A stretch of DNA of 64,000 nt from Cloeon dipterum (GCF_949628265.1 NC_088789.1:6688886-6752885), one strand, 5' to 3'; counted from the stretch's first letter, positions 1 through 10,368 are shown. Program-made: numbers and translations. The notes: generated by a model not told the origin, from the letters alone.

Positions 1-388
1 ATGTAACCAGAATAGACGCGCGAGTCTCATTCAGTGTGCAAATATCACTCTACAGACGCAGGATAATCTGCTTTGTGTTTGTTGAATTTTGAATGCGCGC
101 ACCCACAAAGAGCGATCATAATTTGGGTGTTGCAGTGTTCCGCCATCGCCTCATGAATTTTTCAATAGATCAGCGCTGCGTGCAAATTGGTGCGGGCTAT
201 GATAATAGGATCGTTGCTATTTATCGAGCGCAACAATTAAAAAAGCTGCGCCCGTCGCCCGTCGTATCATTGACAACAGCGTTTGGCGTTATCTTGAGAT
301 TATGTCAGTATTTACAGCGATAGCACTACGGAGACGAATGCTTTGAATTGCACAAACGACACAATAAATTTATTAGAAAAAATTTGAA
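1..388. other. Non-coding left edge, with poly(A) signal of the first PPxY gene
   Basis: I see no coding exon here. On the minus strand an AATAAA hexamer lies about 20 nt past the stop codon of the gene ending at 389, so that gene has a very short 3' UTR. The rest is probably intron of the PI3K-C2 gene whose last exons start at 5441. Confidence 0.5.
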
Positions 389-2916
389 TCACGCGTCGCA
401 CTCGTCAGACTCGTCGCTGTGCACAAAAGCTAAAAAGCTGGGGTGCACCTCGATCGGCTCGGGGGCGTCTGGCAATCGGAAGCTCAAAATGCCGTCGTTC
501 TCGAATGCGAGGCTGTGGTGGTCGATCCTAGGGAAAATCTCGTTACCATACTCGGGAGGTGGGGTTGCTGGCGGAGTGTAAATGCGCGGCGGAGACACTG
601 GAACCGGCCGGGGAGCTGCTGCCTTTTTCTTGGCTGGTAGACGCGGCTTGCTCTGAATTTTCGCGACCGGGCGCGGGCTCCTGGGCATCGTGGTCGCCAC
701 AGGTGGTTCAAGACTCATTACTGATGCCGGTTCAGATTCCCAGTTGTTGTGGCTTTTCATCTTTTTGAAAAGCTCTTTTTCGTTGATGGCTTCATACGCC
801 GGCGAGGGTGGCATCTCAACCGAGTACAAAGGTGGCGACTCCACTGAGCTAGAAGACGCTAGCACTGCCCGCGGATTGCGCCTCGATGGTGGTTCGCTCT
901 TTGGCGCTTCTTTGGTCTTTTTCTTTTCCTTCTTTTTGTCCTTTTTCTTCCCCTTGGCTTCTGTGCCTGACACCACAAATGCATTACCTGGTGGGACCTC
1001 AGCGACCCTTTCAACAGGTTCCACTTCCCTGGCAAGTGGTTCAGCTACTCTTTTGGGAGGCTCCACTGTCTTTTTGGGGGGTTCTTTTGATTTTTTGAGA
1101 CGTGCATTCTCTTTTTCGCTAGCGCTTGACGTCTTGTAGATGCCTGCAGCCTTCAGGCGATCGTTGTTAAAAGCTTCTATAACTGGCACGGGAGCGTCGA
1201 CCGTGTTGGAAGGACCGTCTAAGTCTGTCTGAAGCAGCCTCCTGGGACCCTGTTTCGGTGGCAACTGTGGCGCTTGGTTGCTTTGTGGCAAATCGGGCAC
1301 TGGCGAGACAGGCAGAGGAGGAACTTCCTCGACGGCTTCTTTTGGTCGCGATGGCTCGCTTGCGCGTTTTTTTACTTTCTGGCTCTTCCGCAACGCCTTC
1401 TCCTCGGCCCTTCGCTGCTCTACCTCTCGCTTCTTCAGCTCCTTCATTCTCTCCTCTTCGGCTTTCCGCATTAGCTTCTCCTTTCTGCGATCCTCCTTGG
1501 TGCTCGACGTCCTCTGAGGCACCACTGGCGGCGGTTCGCTCCTTCTCGGCTCCGTCTTTCGACTGGATGGAGGCAAAGACTGGGTCCTCGGCACTGGAGG
1601 CGCCGGTCTGTCCTTCCTGATGACCACTCTAGGTGGCTCAGGTGGCGGACCTGACTCATCCATGTCCCATCGCTTGAACACTCCCTGCGTTGGAACGTTT
1701 GTCGAACGAGCGGAAGGCTCTTTCCTGGCGTTAGCTTCCAGGGTGGCTGTCATTTGGCTAACATTGCCAAGGCGCATCTGCCGCCGGAACCACGGAAATT
1801 TTATGCCCATTGTCACAGCGAGTACCACGAAGCAGCAGGAGCAGGCGATTGATATGAGGAATGTTGACAGCTCTGAGGGAAGAGAGGCAAATTAGTCTCC
1901 TGGAAAATGAATATCAGTTTACAAATAAATGATGGCCTGTTTTAGTTCAATTTTATCTAAATAGAAGAAATTGACTTAAATGAGTGGCGTGACACTGGAA
2001 ATTACGAGAGTTGACGTGATGTTGTTCATCCAATCGAAATGTCAACAGCGAGCTACAATTGAACTTTAATCAGAGGATCACGATTAATTTCGTATTCCGT
2101 GAACGATACACTTTGGTTTATCGCGGCAATTAATTACCAATTTAAGGCCACCCATTGGAATATTCTTTAAGAGATCAAGTCAAGTGTGAGACGATAGCGC
2201 TTCCAACCTGTGATTTGTGCCGCAACAACTTCGCACGCCCTGTCGGGCAACCGCATCGCAACTCTCTCAGGAGAAGACTGCTACCCGATGCCTTATCAGC
2301 GCGATCTATCTGCTCACCGCTTTGCTTATCTTTTCGGCTAACTATTCTAATTTGACGTGTGGTGGGCGGCTCCTTGGTGTTTGCTGGCGAAAACTTTTAT
2401 AGGAGATTAGAAAGGAATTTCAGTAGCAAAGCCAGAAAATGGCGTTCAGATGCGAACGCTTCGCCAGCCGTGTGCGAAATTGAAGCCCACGCCGTCTTTG
2501 GCGAAGTGATATTAATGATAATATGCATTAGCACGCATGGCTGGCTTGAAATCACTGCTCGCGGCTGACGCTTATGCCGTGGGTGAAAGGATGAAACTGC
2601 GGTGGCTCTACTGGGAAATCGTTGGGAGTGATGTTTGTTTTGGGCTGCTTCTCGTCAATATTAATTTGCTTGTCCGTTCACGTGGCTGTATTTTTGAAAC
2701 GTTGGCTTCAGTGTGCCGTCAGATGAGAGATTCAGTCTACCTCCTCACGACTATGATTTTACAATTCCCTATAGGGAAACCTGTCTTTAGATTTAGTTGG
2801 CTCAAAGTAAGAAGTTCAACCAAATCAATACTCTTTCATTTAAGCGCTAACAGGTATTGGGTCTTTAAATTTTTTATTGTTTGTTAGTCCTCACTCTCAC
2901 AATTAGAATTGCGCAT
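389..2916 (-). CDS. Single-pass membrane protein with long charged, proline-rich tail and PPxY motifs (cluster gene A)
   Basis: I do not recognise the family. The main exon is 1872..389, entered by a ccctcag acceptor in phase 1. It begins with a hydrophobic segment of about 20 residues (LSTFLISIACSCCFVVLAVT) followed by a basic stop-transfer stretch (KFPWFRRQ), so the tail should be cytoplasmic. The tail is about 475 aa, proline-rich, with a Lys/Arg/Glu-rich stretch likely to be helical (RKEKLMRKAEEERMKELKKR), a Lys-rich block, and PPLY and PPEY motifs near the C-terminus. The best first exon I can find is 2916..2895 (22 nt, donor GTGAGG), giving 501 aa, but this exon is uncertain. It lies head-to-tail with two smaller genes of the same design at 3106-3764 and 3932-4370. 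PPxY motifs normally bind WW domains; a role as a ubiquitin-ligase adaptor is inference. Confidence 0.7.
1873..2894 (-). other. Probable intron 1 of cluster gene A
   Basis: AT-rich sequence between the candidate first exon and the main exon of gene A. No coding features seen. The alternative is that the true first exon lies elsewhere in this stretch. Confidence 0.4.
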
Positions 2917-2979
2917 TGTCTTTCGTCACGAATTCAACAACGGATCACCGTCTTCCACGGCCAGGCACTATTATATATC

Positions 2980-2985
2980 TTTATT
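2980..2985 (-). promoter_or_regulatory. Poly(A) signal of cluster gene B
   Basis: AATAAA on the minus strand, about 120 nt past the stop codon of the gene ending at 3106. It lies only about 65 nt before the candidate start codon of gene A, so the two transcription units are very tightly packed. Confidence 0.5.
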
Positions 2986-3105
2986 AGAGTCATCTCGTCA
3001 AAAATAAACACACAGCTCGTCTTATCACTGGGTACGAGTCATCATGAAGCTCGCATTTTTATCTGAAAAGCCAACAATTGCGCGGCTTGCCACATATAAA
3101 ACGAT

Positions 3106-3764
3106 TCAAATGTGATTCTCCGGCGTTGACAGAAAGTAGGGCGGCGGCTCCGACGTCGACGCCACCTGCTTGATGGCCTCGCTGTACGGCGGGGGGTCCT
3201 GAGGAATTTGCTCGGTAGGGGTCATGGCCTCGGTGTAGGTTGGCGGCGCTTGTCTGCGGATGGACCGGCGCGTCCGCTCCACCAGCGCGACCGCCATTGC
3301 TGAGATCATGCTGTTTGGGACGCGAGTTTGCGCCGACGGCGGCGCCGGAATGCGCAATCTGCATAGAAGGAACATCGTCAGTAGGAAGAGGAAGACGAGG
3401 AGCGCCGCCACAACCACTATCGACACGGTTGTAAATACTGGAAATTGAATTTGTCTTTAGTGAAATGACTAGCAGAATTATTTCCTAAATTGTTGACGTC
3501 TTAGTAAGCATAGAAATCAGATTGAATATTATGATTAATATCCGAGTTTGAGCAAAATATTATAATTCGTGAATTACGTAATGGCTCAATCGCCTTGTAA
3601 TCTTGAATGATTGCGTTGCAACACTGGTTCCTATCATGTTGGATTTCAAGATCATGTAATTTAAGACAAAACTTTGGAATATAATTCAATGAGTGACACG
3701 ACTTAGATTCGGTTTTTCTAACACGACAGGAAATTTTACGAAATTCACCTTCTGCGCTGCTCAT
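3106..3764 (-). CDS. Small single-pass membrane protein with three PPxY motifs (cluster gene B)
   Basis: Two exons: 3764..3749 (16 nt, MSSAE plus one base, donor GTGAAT) and 3437..3106 (acceptor tttccag). The total is 348 nt, 115 aa. After an N-terminus of about ten residues comes a strongly hydrophobic segment ([20 protein letters not shown]) followed by CRLR. With no separate signal peptide, the positive-inside rule predicts the N-terminus outside and the tail in the cytoplasm. The tail of about 80 residues has PPTY, PPPY and PPPY, the first two followed by an acidic residue (Y-x-E). This is the minimal layout of a WW-domain-binding adaptor such as those of Nedd4-type ligases. I do not recognise the family. 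Exon length, intron phase and layout match cluster gene C, so both are probably tandem duplicates. Confidence 0.8.
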
Positions 3765-3907
3765 TGTGCTTCATTCGCCTCTTCGGATCAGTCTCTGACA
3801 GGAAAAACAAGGCCCTTTTGAAAGTGGGCGCTATCTCGTTTATTGTTGCCAATTTAATGCCTGGTTGGGATTATTAGCCCGGCCGTATAATCCTGTAGAT
3901 AACTGAA

Positions 3908-3913
3908 TTTTAT
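3908..3913 (-). promoter_or_regulatory. Poly(A) signal of cluster gene C
   Basis: AATAAA on the minus strand 19 nt after the stop codon of gene C. A second copy lies at 3844..3839. Gene B starts about 75-145 nt further on. Confidence 0.55.
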
Positions 3914-3931
3914 TGCTGTTTTCGTGGCGTG

Positions 3932-4370
3932 TTAAGTCGGTCGTCCGGCGGCCGCGGCTACTTCACTGTAGCTCGGCGGGCTGATTATGAAGGGCGGCGT
4001 GTATGGCGGCGGTGGTGACTCTTCGTCCACGACCTCGTCGTACCGCGGGGGCGCGGCGGACACGCGCTCGCTCGACCTAACCGAGGACACGGTGCTGACA
4101 CTGCCATCGTCAAAGTACTCGCTGTCTGCCTCTCGTCGCCGCGAGCCTGAGCAGCACTGCCGCATCTGCTGCGTCAAGAATTGGCACTTTTCGGAGGTTG
4201 ACATGTAGATGTATTCTTCTGGGAGCCAATGATAGCACCGCATCAACATCATAATCGTGAAGGCGAATACAACCAGGACGAAACCGATGACAAGCCAGGA
4301 CACTGCGAAAGGCTCACTTTTTGTTCAAGAGATTAGGTGCGAAAGGTTAATTACCGGTCAATTCGTCCAT
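3932..4370 (-). CDS. Small single-pass membrane protein with three PPxY motifs (cluster gene C)
   Basis: Two exons: 4370..4355 (16 nt, MDELT plus one base, donor GTAATT) and 4302..3932 (acceptor tttcgcag). The total is 387 nt, 128 aa. The membrane segment SWLVIGFVLVVFAFTIMMLM is followed by RCYHW, which predicts a cytoplasmic C-terminus. The juxtamembrane region holds a CC pair (QMRQCCSG), a possible palmitoylation site. A Ser-rich stretch follows, then PPRYDE, PPPYT and PPSYSE. The start is chosen because the main exon has no upstream ATG in frame and the micro-exon restores one, just as in gene B. An AATAAA at 3913..3908 follows the stop by about 20 nt. Family unknown. Nedd4-type WW-domain binding is inferred from the motif alone. 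Confidence 0.8.
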
Positions 4371-4906
4371 GGTACCTGGCAGCCGGGCTCAAGCGCTACT
4401 GTTGGCTTTTGTTTTTTATCGCGGCCTCGTTTAGTTTATCTCGTATCGCGAGTGACGAGTTTTGTAGACTCGACTGATCAAGCACTGGTTAATTGGGATC
4501 GGTTCACAAACGTCACCACGCTTTTGAAATGCCACCGCGGTTTTTCCTATCTCTCATCTTTGTGCAATTTAACGTGATGCGCAATTTACCTCTAAACTGA
4601 CGGTTGCAAATTTGACAAAAAAGCCTATGTTGTCTGTGCAGAATCTTAACTAGGTGGGTCCGCTTTTGGCAAGGGTCTCGGATTTTGATGAAATTTTGTG
4701 GGGGTATTGCCCTAGTGGACCTAAAGTCGACCCTAAAATTAGAGGTCAGCGTTCCAAAAATTGCCTACTAAACAGGGCCAATTTTGAAATATTTGATTTT
4801 GTTTGGTAATTGTAACTAAAGTTTAAGTCAAGATAAATTGATAAATAAGGTGTCTTAAATGATCTACATTATACACCCAACAACTTTGCCAGGATTGCAA
4901 ACTTCG

Positions 4907-4941
4907 TAGGTCAAAGGCCAAGGTCACTCAAATTTGACCTA
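4907..4941. repeat. Inverted repeat with AGGTCA half-sites
   Basis: Arms TAGGTCAAA (4907-4915) and TTTGACCTA (4933-4941) are perfect 9-nt reverse complements around a 17-nt loop. A further AGGTCA lies in the loop and another at about 4742. AGGTCA is the nuclear-receptor half-site, but the setting looks like a degenerate dispersed repeat. Confidence 0.5.
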
Positions 4942-5214
4942 AGATTTCAAGAAAATTCCTACATTTTCAAAGAGAAAATTATATTTTTGAGATTGCCAAA
5001 ATGCGCCTCATTTTATGGGGGGGGGGAAACAATAAATTGTGGTATGGGGTTTCCTTGTATTTGGGAAATTCAAATTTAAATTTGAAAAAGTTTTTTGCCC
5101 CAAAATTAGATTCAAATTGCAATTATACTAGTTTAACACATTTTACGTTCAGATTTGGTAACTAAATGATCCCTTTTGAATAGCTGTGAGATTTGGAGGG
5201 GGTTGAAATTAACC

Positions 5215-5233
5215 CTCACCCCCAGAGGGTGAG
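5215..5233. repeat. Short perfect hairpin
   Basis: CTCACCC (5215-5221) and GGGTGAG (5227-5233) are perfect 7-nt inverted arms with a 5-nt loop. It lies in the repeat-like part of the intron before the PI3K-C2 exons. No function can be assigned. Confidence 0.45.
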
Positions 5234-5440
5234 TTTAGATTAAAAAACGCTTTTTTGGTTAAATTTCGCTGATAGGTCATGTAGAGCTGAAGGCAGAATG
5301 TTAAACCTAAAATTGATTTCGAGGTTATTTGTCCTATCTATTCTACTATACTAATATTAGTCTATAATATTTGTTTAAAATCATTCCAAACATACTGCTT
5401 TTTACGCTTTTATTAATTTTCTCGATGTTTTGTGTTTCAG

Positions 5441-6197
5441 TTTGCCAACTGGGCTTCACGTGGGACGCACAAACATCAAGCAGGTCGCGGAGCGTCGAAA
5501 AATCGAAATCGAGCGCTTTTTGCAGTCTCTGTTCCTAATGGCTGACGAAATAGCGCACTCTGATCTTGTCTACACTTTCTTCCACCCCATTTTGCGCGAC
5601 CAGCAGGAGTCCAATATCCACGCGCGCAAGGTCAAAGGTACTCAAAAACTCATTTCACCGCTCCATCAATAAAACGGCACTCATGGGACTCGTTTTTTTT
5701 CTTTCTGTTTGGCAGAGTCAAAGCAAAACAACGCCGGACCGGCTGGTTGTATTACAGGCCAGTTAAAGCTGTCTGTGCAGTACAGAAGGGATGTGCTGCT
5801 CGTGATGGTGCATCACGCGAGAGGACTGCCCTTGGTCGGCAACCAAGAACCGTCGACCTATGTAAAGGTGTATTTGATGCCAGACAAACCCAAAATCACC
5901 AAGAGGAAGACCAAGGTTGTCAAGAAAAGCTGCCACCCATCTTTCATGGAAATGGTGAGCGTCTGCACTAACCAACAAAGTACATTTTTCTAAACTATCC
6001 CACATTTTCAGTTGGAATACCGTTTGGACCTGAGCACGGTGCAGAACCGAACACTGGAAGCGACAATTTGGAGCCGAGACTCCTTACAAGAGAACGAATT
6101 TCTCGGAGGAGTAAATATTCCTTTGAGGAATCTGACTGCCTCTGCTGAGACTTTGCCCGAGTGGTACGCGTTGAGCAATGTTCCGCGATGTCATTAG
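5441..6197 (+). CDS. PIK3C2 (Pi3K68D-like): Class II phosphoinositide 3-kinase, C-terminal PX end and C2 domain (partial)
   Basis: Three exons: 5441..5637, 5716..5954 and 6012..6197, with introns of 78 and 57 nt. Phases agree at each junction. The first exon, entered in phase 2, carries the end of a PX domain: GRTNIKQVAERRKIEIERFL, then DLVYTFFHPILRD. After a short linker comes a C2 domain (GQLKLSVQYRRDVLLVMVHH, YVKVYLMPD, then a C-terminal strand with PEWYALS) and the stop at 6195. This order, PX then C2 at the very C-terminus, is the hallmark of class II PI3-kinases, which make PI3P and PI(3,4)P2 on endosomes and clathrin-coated membranes. The kinase domain and N-terminus are not in the window and must lie upstream of base 1. 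A truncated duplicate is possible, but the splice sites look intact. Confidence 0.88.
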
Positions 6198-6219
6198 ATA
6201 GGGCAGCTAAAGGATTAAG

Positions 6220-6225
6220 AATAAA
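6220..6225 (+). promoter_or_regulatory. Poly(A) signal of PI3K-C2
   Basis: AATAAA 23 nt past the stop codon, with a GT/T-rich stretch following. It suggests a very short 3' UTR. Confidence 0.55.
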
Positions 6226-9200
6226 TCTGTTCAGAATATCAACAATCAATGTTAATCTTGTCAATGTTTATGGACTATAGATTTGATATTGTTATATGAA
6301 ACTGTTGAGTCAATCATTGAACTAAAGCGGTTAGACTTGATGTGATATATGTGCAAATTCAAATACCATTGTGGTAATGTTTGCTTACGCCTTTTGTTAA
6401 AAATAATACGCACACCCACCAAGAAACTGTACTCTTTGTGTGAATGCAATATCTTTTGTCCGTTTGATCTTATATTTATGTTTGTAAACAATTGTACTCA
6501 TCTGATTTTATTAATAATTTTTATTTGCAATTATATTCTTAAACTTTTGTATTTATTGAACAATAATCCGTTACTGAACGAGCAAAAACAATGCGTGTAT
6601 CATGCATTCCAAATTCCCAGCGAGCTTACTCTGCTTACTTGACTGATCCCTGATAATTAATTAAATTGTACATCTTACGAGTGTGTATATTGAAACTTTG
6701 TGAGGAAACTTCAATTTATCATGTGCAGGAGCCAGCATTAAAACTACTTGATATTTTGCACCATACGCACAGCGAGAGTCTCATTTAATCCCAGATCTAC
6801 CCACCGTCGTCAGCTCTCCAATTTCAGGGGCGGCGCCTCTGGCAATAAATGAGGCCAGCCGATGCGAGAGCCAGCCTCAAATCCCTGCCATTTGTCATTG
6901 TCAGCCACGCGCGCTGAAGAGAAAAAGGCAAAAATCGTCGTCGGCCCGACAGACTGACTCACTTGCGTGCCGCAATTTATGTCACACTTCATTGGAGGCG
7001 GCTATTCAGTATTGTTTGGACGGGACACCATATTAATTCGCAAACAGCGCCCGCCCCAGCTCTATCTGGAAATAATATTTGTCTCGGCAGAGAGCGTCTC
7101 TTTCGGTCCTGCGGTTGTTTTTATTTTTACTGCCGTCGCGTGGAGACAACTTGTCCTTCTTTTCTCTCTTACGACTCATTAACTCGCTCGAACAGTGGAA
7201 AATGTCTGTAGAGGAAATAAACAGAACCCAGTTGAATGATGCCTTAAATTCGTTAAATTGGCTGCCTCGGAAGTGGAAAAAGTCATGACCAGGAGAAAAT
7301 TTATATCTCTTCACAAACTTATGATGTTTTATTGCAACATTCAAGATTTAAAAAAATCCTTTGTTTAATTTTATTAGAATAATTACTCGATTTTTTTACT
7401 TACTGCTCTTATGTTTATATGTTCCTTGACAACACAGCAAACAGAAGATGGTACAATCATTGTGTATCTACGAGAAAACAGGCTTTCAGTCTAAAAAGCT
7501 TCTGCTGTGTAAAAACTCCCGGCAAGAGAGCACATTTTTCAGAAATCTTTTGGGTCCCTGTTTACATCATTACTCATGTAACATAAACGACCTGCAGAGA
7601 TGGATCTGTTAAATAATGTTCTTGACGAGCGTTGTGCTTGAAGAGTAAATTTGCACAAAAAATAGAGCTGATGAGCTGCGTCACATGGAAAGGTAGATTC
7701 TCTTATTTTTCCCGAGAGAAAGAATAGGCGCGGCTGAAAAGCAACCGAAAATCCTACAATGGGTCATATTTTTTGTCATTGTCAGTGCTCGATGAAAAAT
7801 GCCTGTTCAAATATCCTGCGGATAAACAAGAATGGTTCGTGATTTATTTTGGCCCTGCCTCGCGTTATTACGCCAGTGCAGCGCTGGAAGCGAGCTGGGA
7901 GTACATCATCCTCACGCACACAGAGTAGCAAAAAGGGCGAAATTCGCCTGGCAAAATGCCCCAAGAGCATCTTTCATTTATCCCTCCACTCGCTCGTCAG
8001 TCGGTCGACCATCATTTCACCCGTCGGCTCACGCAGTTTGCAATTAAAAAACTTCCCTTTCTTTCGCCTCCCCTAAGCACTCTTGCTTCTGGCTGTGTGG
8101 AAATAAAGAATATGCAACCTGCTCATCAGATATGATGCGAGTGTTGCATACTCTCGCTCCTCCGCTCTAATGCAGAATAATTTCCAACATACTGTGCTTC
8201 ATTTAATTTTATAATTCATACGTATTATTTTGGATTTGCTCCACATATTCTTATGTGAAACAATTGCAAAAAAAAATTGAAGATAGGAAATGAGTGATTG
8301 CAAAGTATAAATTGTTTTTTAAGACGGTTTTAATCGCAAAATAAAACCAAAAATACCAAACTTTTCAAATTTGTCTCATATACTGATAATAATTAATTAG
8401 GAAATTTTTATTTTAAGGTTTTGTCCAAGTTTTAATCGGGGAGCCTTTTAATTTATGTTTAAGAACCTTCTGGTAGCGAGAAGTAAACTTAAGTTATAAC
8501 TGTTGCTGCGCTCTCATCTTGCATGCTATCTCGGTAACCTAATTTCCAAGAGCGGCAACCCTGCTCTCTACTGCATTATTATTTCCAGTAATCTGACTGC
8601 TTTCTCTTCGCCACGGTCACTGATGTGAAATGCACCACGCGCACGACAGAGCAAAATCTCTGCAGAATCGGTGTGAAACAGCGACCTCCTTGCAGCGTGT
8701 GCATCGCAATCCCAAGTTCGCTGTGCAAATTGCGAAACCTCCCATCAGCGTGATTCACCTCGGAAAAGAGGAACTATCCCCGAAGGACCACTCTCGGCAT
8801 CAGCAAAAGCGGGGATGCTGAAAAATGACACTCTGGCTCTACGGAGGCGAATTTATTTTGGGATAGAAAAACGTTTGGCTTCTTTCTACGATGTTGACGC
8901 AAGTGCGCAATTGCCATTCATAAGAGAGAAAGCTCTCTTTGGGAGAAAAAATTGTGATATATTTGGTCCTTTTGTCAACTTTGGGCACCAGAGAGCTATT
9001 TTAGTGTTATATTTCATAGCTATTTTCACACTTGTCCTTTTAAAGGCTTCCAAAAGTTTCAAATTTTCTGGTCCAAAAATAAAACAGGGAAAAGACGCGT
9101 TATAACGTTATCTTTTGGAAACATAATGTCCCCCTTTAAGCAAATGAAATGAATTTTAATAAAAATGGAGACTGTCCTGGCGTTTTGACAAAAACGTAAA

Positions 9201-9922
9201 AATTTTCTAGAAAATGAAAAATTTTGACACTTACCGCTTATTTACGTTATTAACAAAAAAAATGTATAAATACACCTTATATGTACGGGAAGCAGTGTAA
9301 AAATGGTAAAAAAGCCTAATGATCACAGCCCTAGAAATGAGTAAAAAATACATTCTGCTTAAAAATTTGCCGATTTAATATTTTTCAGTATTGCGACAGT
9401 AAATTGATGTTGCAGAAATACAACTTAAGCACAAAGTTATAAAAAAAACAAAATGCACATGTGCAGCACAACAATTGATTTTATAGCTGGAGCGCTGTTC
9501 CATTTATTTCACTTGACACACATACTCTGTTTATTTAATCTTGCTGCATCCATCCTATCTCGAAATTAAAGCTTTTGCACATTAATTACAGAATCATTTG
9601 CAGAGGAGATAAAAGCCAACCATCCCCATGATGTGCGTCTCTTTAATCGGCCCGATAACACGCAAATAAACAAAAGCGTCGAGTGTGCTCGGCTACCCCT
9701 GAGAGTTATCTGCAACCGTGACCGGAAAGAAAACACAAACCGCGAAACCCATCAGCAAACACGAGGGCGATCAGCAACTGATCGATCGGGCACAGAGATC
9801 GATCCCGGGGGAGGCAAAAGGGACGGAAACTAGACGGTCTTGCTCTCTCTCCGCCGTGTCAGCTAGCAGAGAGAATTCGCGGGCCGATAAGCAGCCGCTA
9901 ATTACACGTAGCCTTTCTTCTG

Positions 9923-9928
<6 letters not shown>
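6226..9928. other. Intergenic region between PI3K-C2 and the TRMT9B-like gene
   Basis: About 3.7 kb. Short open frames here have no family motifs, no splice-signal context and no biased composition. I see no RNA gene. Confidence 0.6.

Positions 9929-9991
<63 letters not shown>
9929..9991. repeat. (CT)n microsatellite, about 31 units
   Basis: Uninterrupted CT dinucleotides immediately upstream of the GC-rich exon of the TRMT9B-like gene. A CACACA run follows at about 10000. On the minus strand it reads (GA)n, the GAGA-factor type of sequence common in insect promoters. It also creates long spurious open frames on both strands. Confidence 0.95.
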
Positions 9992-9994
<3 letters not shown>

Positions 9995-10024
9995 GCCGCA
10001 CACACACACACAGCAGCAGGTGGT

Positions 10025-10053
10025 GGGCCGGCAGGGTAGCTGGGGCGGCGGGG
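10025..10053 (+). promoter_or_regulatory. G-quadruplex motif near the TRMT9B-like start region
   Basis: Four G runs (10025-10027, 10034-10036, 10042-10045, 10050-10053) are separated by loops of 6, 5 and 4 nt on the coding strand. This fits the usual G3+N1-7 pattern. It lies in the promoter or 5' UTR. Confidence 0.4.
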
Positions 10054-10059
10054 CAGACG

Positions 10060-10368
10060 CCGCGCGGTGGTGGGGGCGCTGACGTCATCCGTGTCTCTTT
10101 CTCAAGGGAGGCCGCCTGCCCGCCCTCGGCTCGGACTGAGTTCGCAGCGAGGACGGCTTGGACGGAGCCAGTTCGGCGGCGGCAGCGGTGCTGGAGGCCG
10201 TCCCGTCGGTGGACACGTGTCGAGCAGCAGCAGGCCGACCGCCCCCACCCGAGCAGCCGCCCCCGACGCGGCTCCCGGCCCGCCCCCGCGCGCGTCCCCC
10301 GGTGGCAGTTGGCAGCTGGGCATGACGAGGACAGCACGCAGGCAAGCAGAGTGGTGATCGCCGGCAAG
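10060..10368 (+). other. Probable non-coding first exon of the TRMT9B-like gene
   Basis: A GC- and CpG-rich block in otherwise AT-rich DNA ends in a strong donor at 10369 (GGCAAG|GTGAGC). The next plausible exon on this strand starts at 18847, 17 nt before the methyltransferase start codon. I infer that the two are joined across an 8.5 kb intron. The transcription start is not determined. A complete 11-codon upstream ORF sits just before the donor (10322-10357). Confidence 0.5.
10322..10357 (+). promoter_or_regulatory. Upstream ORF (11 codons) in the 5' exon
   Basis: ATG at 10322 opens an 11-residue frame (MTRTARRQAEW) that stops at 10355-10357, 11 nt before the splice donor. If the exon belongs to the TRMT9B-like mRNA, this frame ends before the main start codon and could lower its translation. 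Confidence 0.4.

Larger units (their letters stand above)
4371..5440. other. Non-coding stretch, likely PI3K-C2 intron with repeat-like sequence
   Basis: No coding exon. It should hold the upstream region of gene C near 4371-4600. From about 4640 to 5300 the sequence is repeat-like: a 10-base G run at 5017-5026, an inverted repeat at 4907-4941, and a hairpin at 5215-5233. A polypyrimidine tract and CAG acceptor at 5438-5440 close the intron. Confidence 0.5.
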
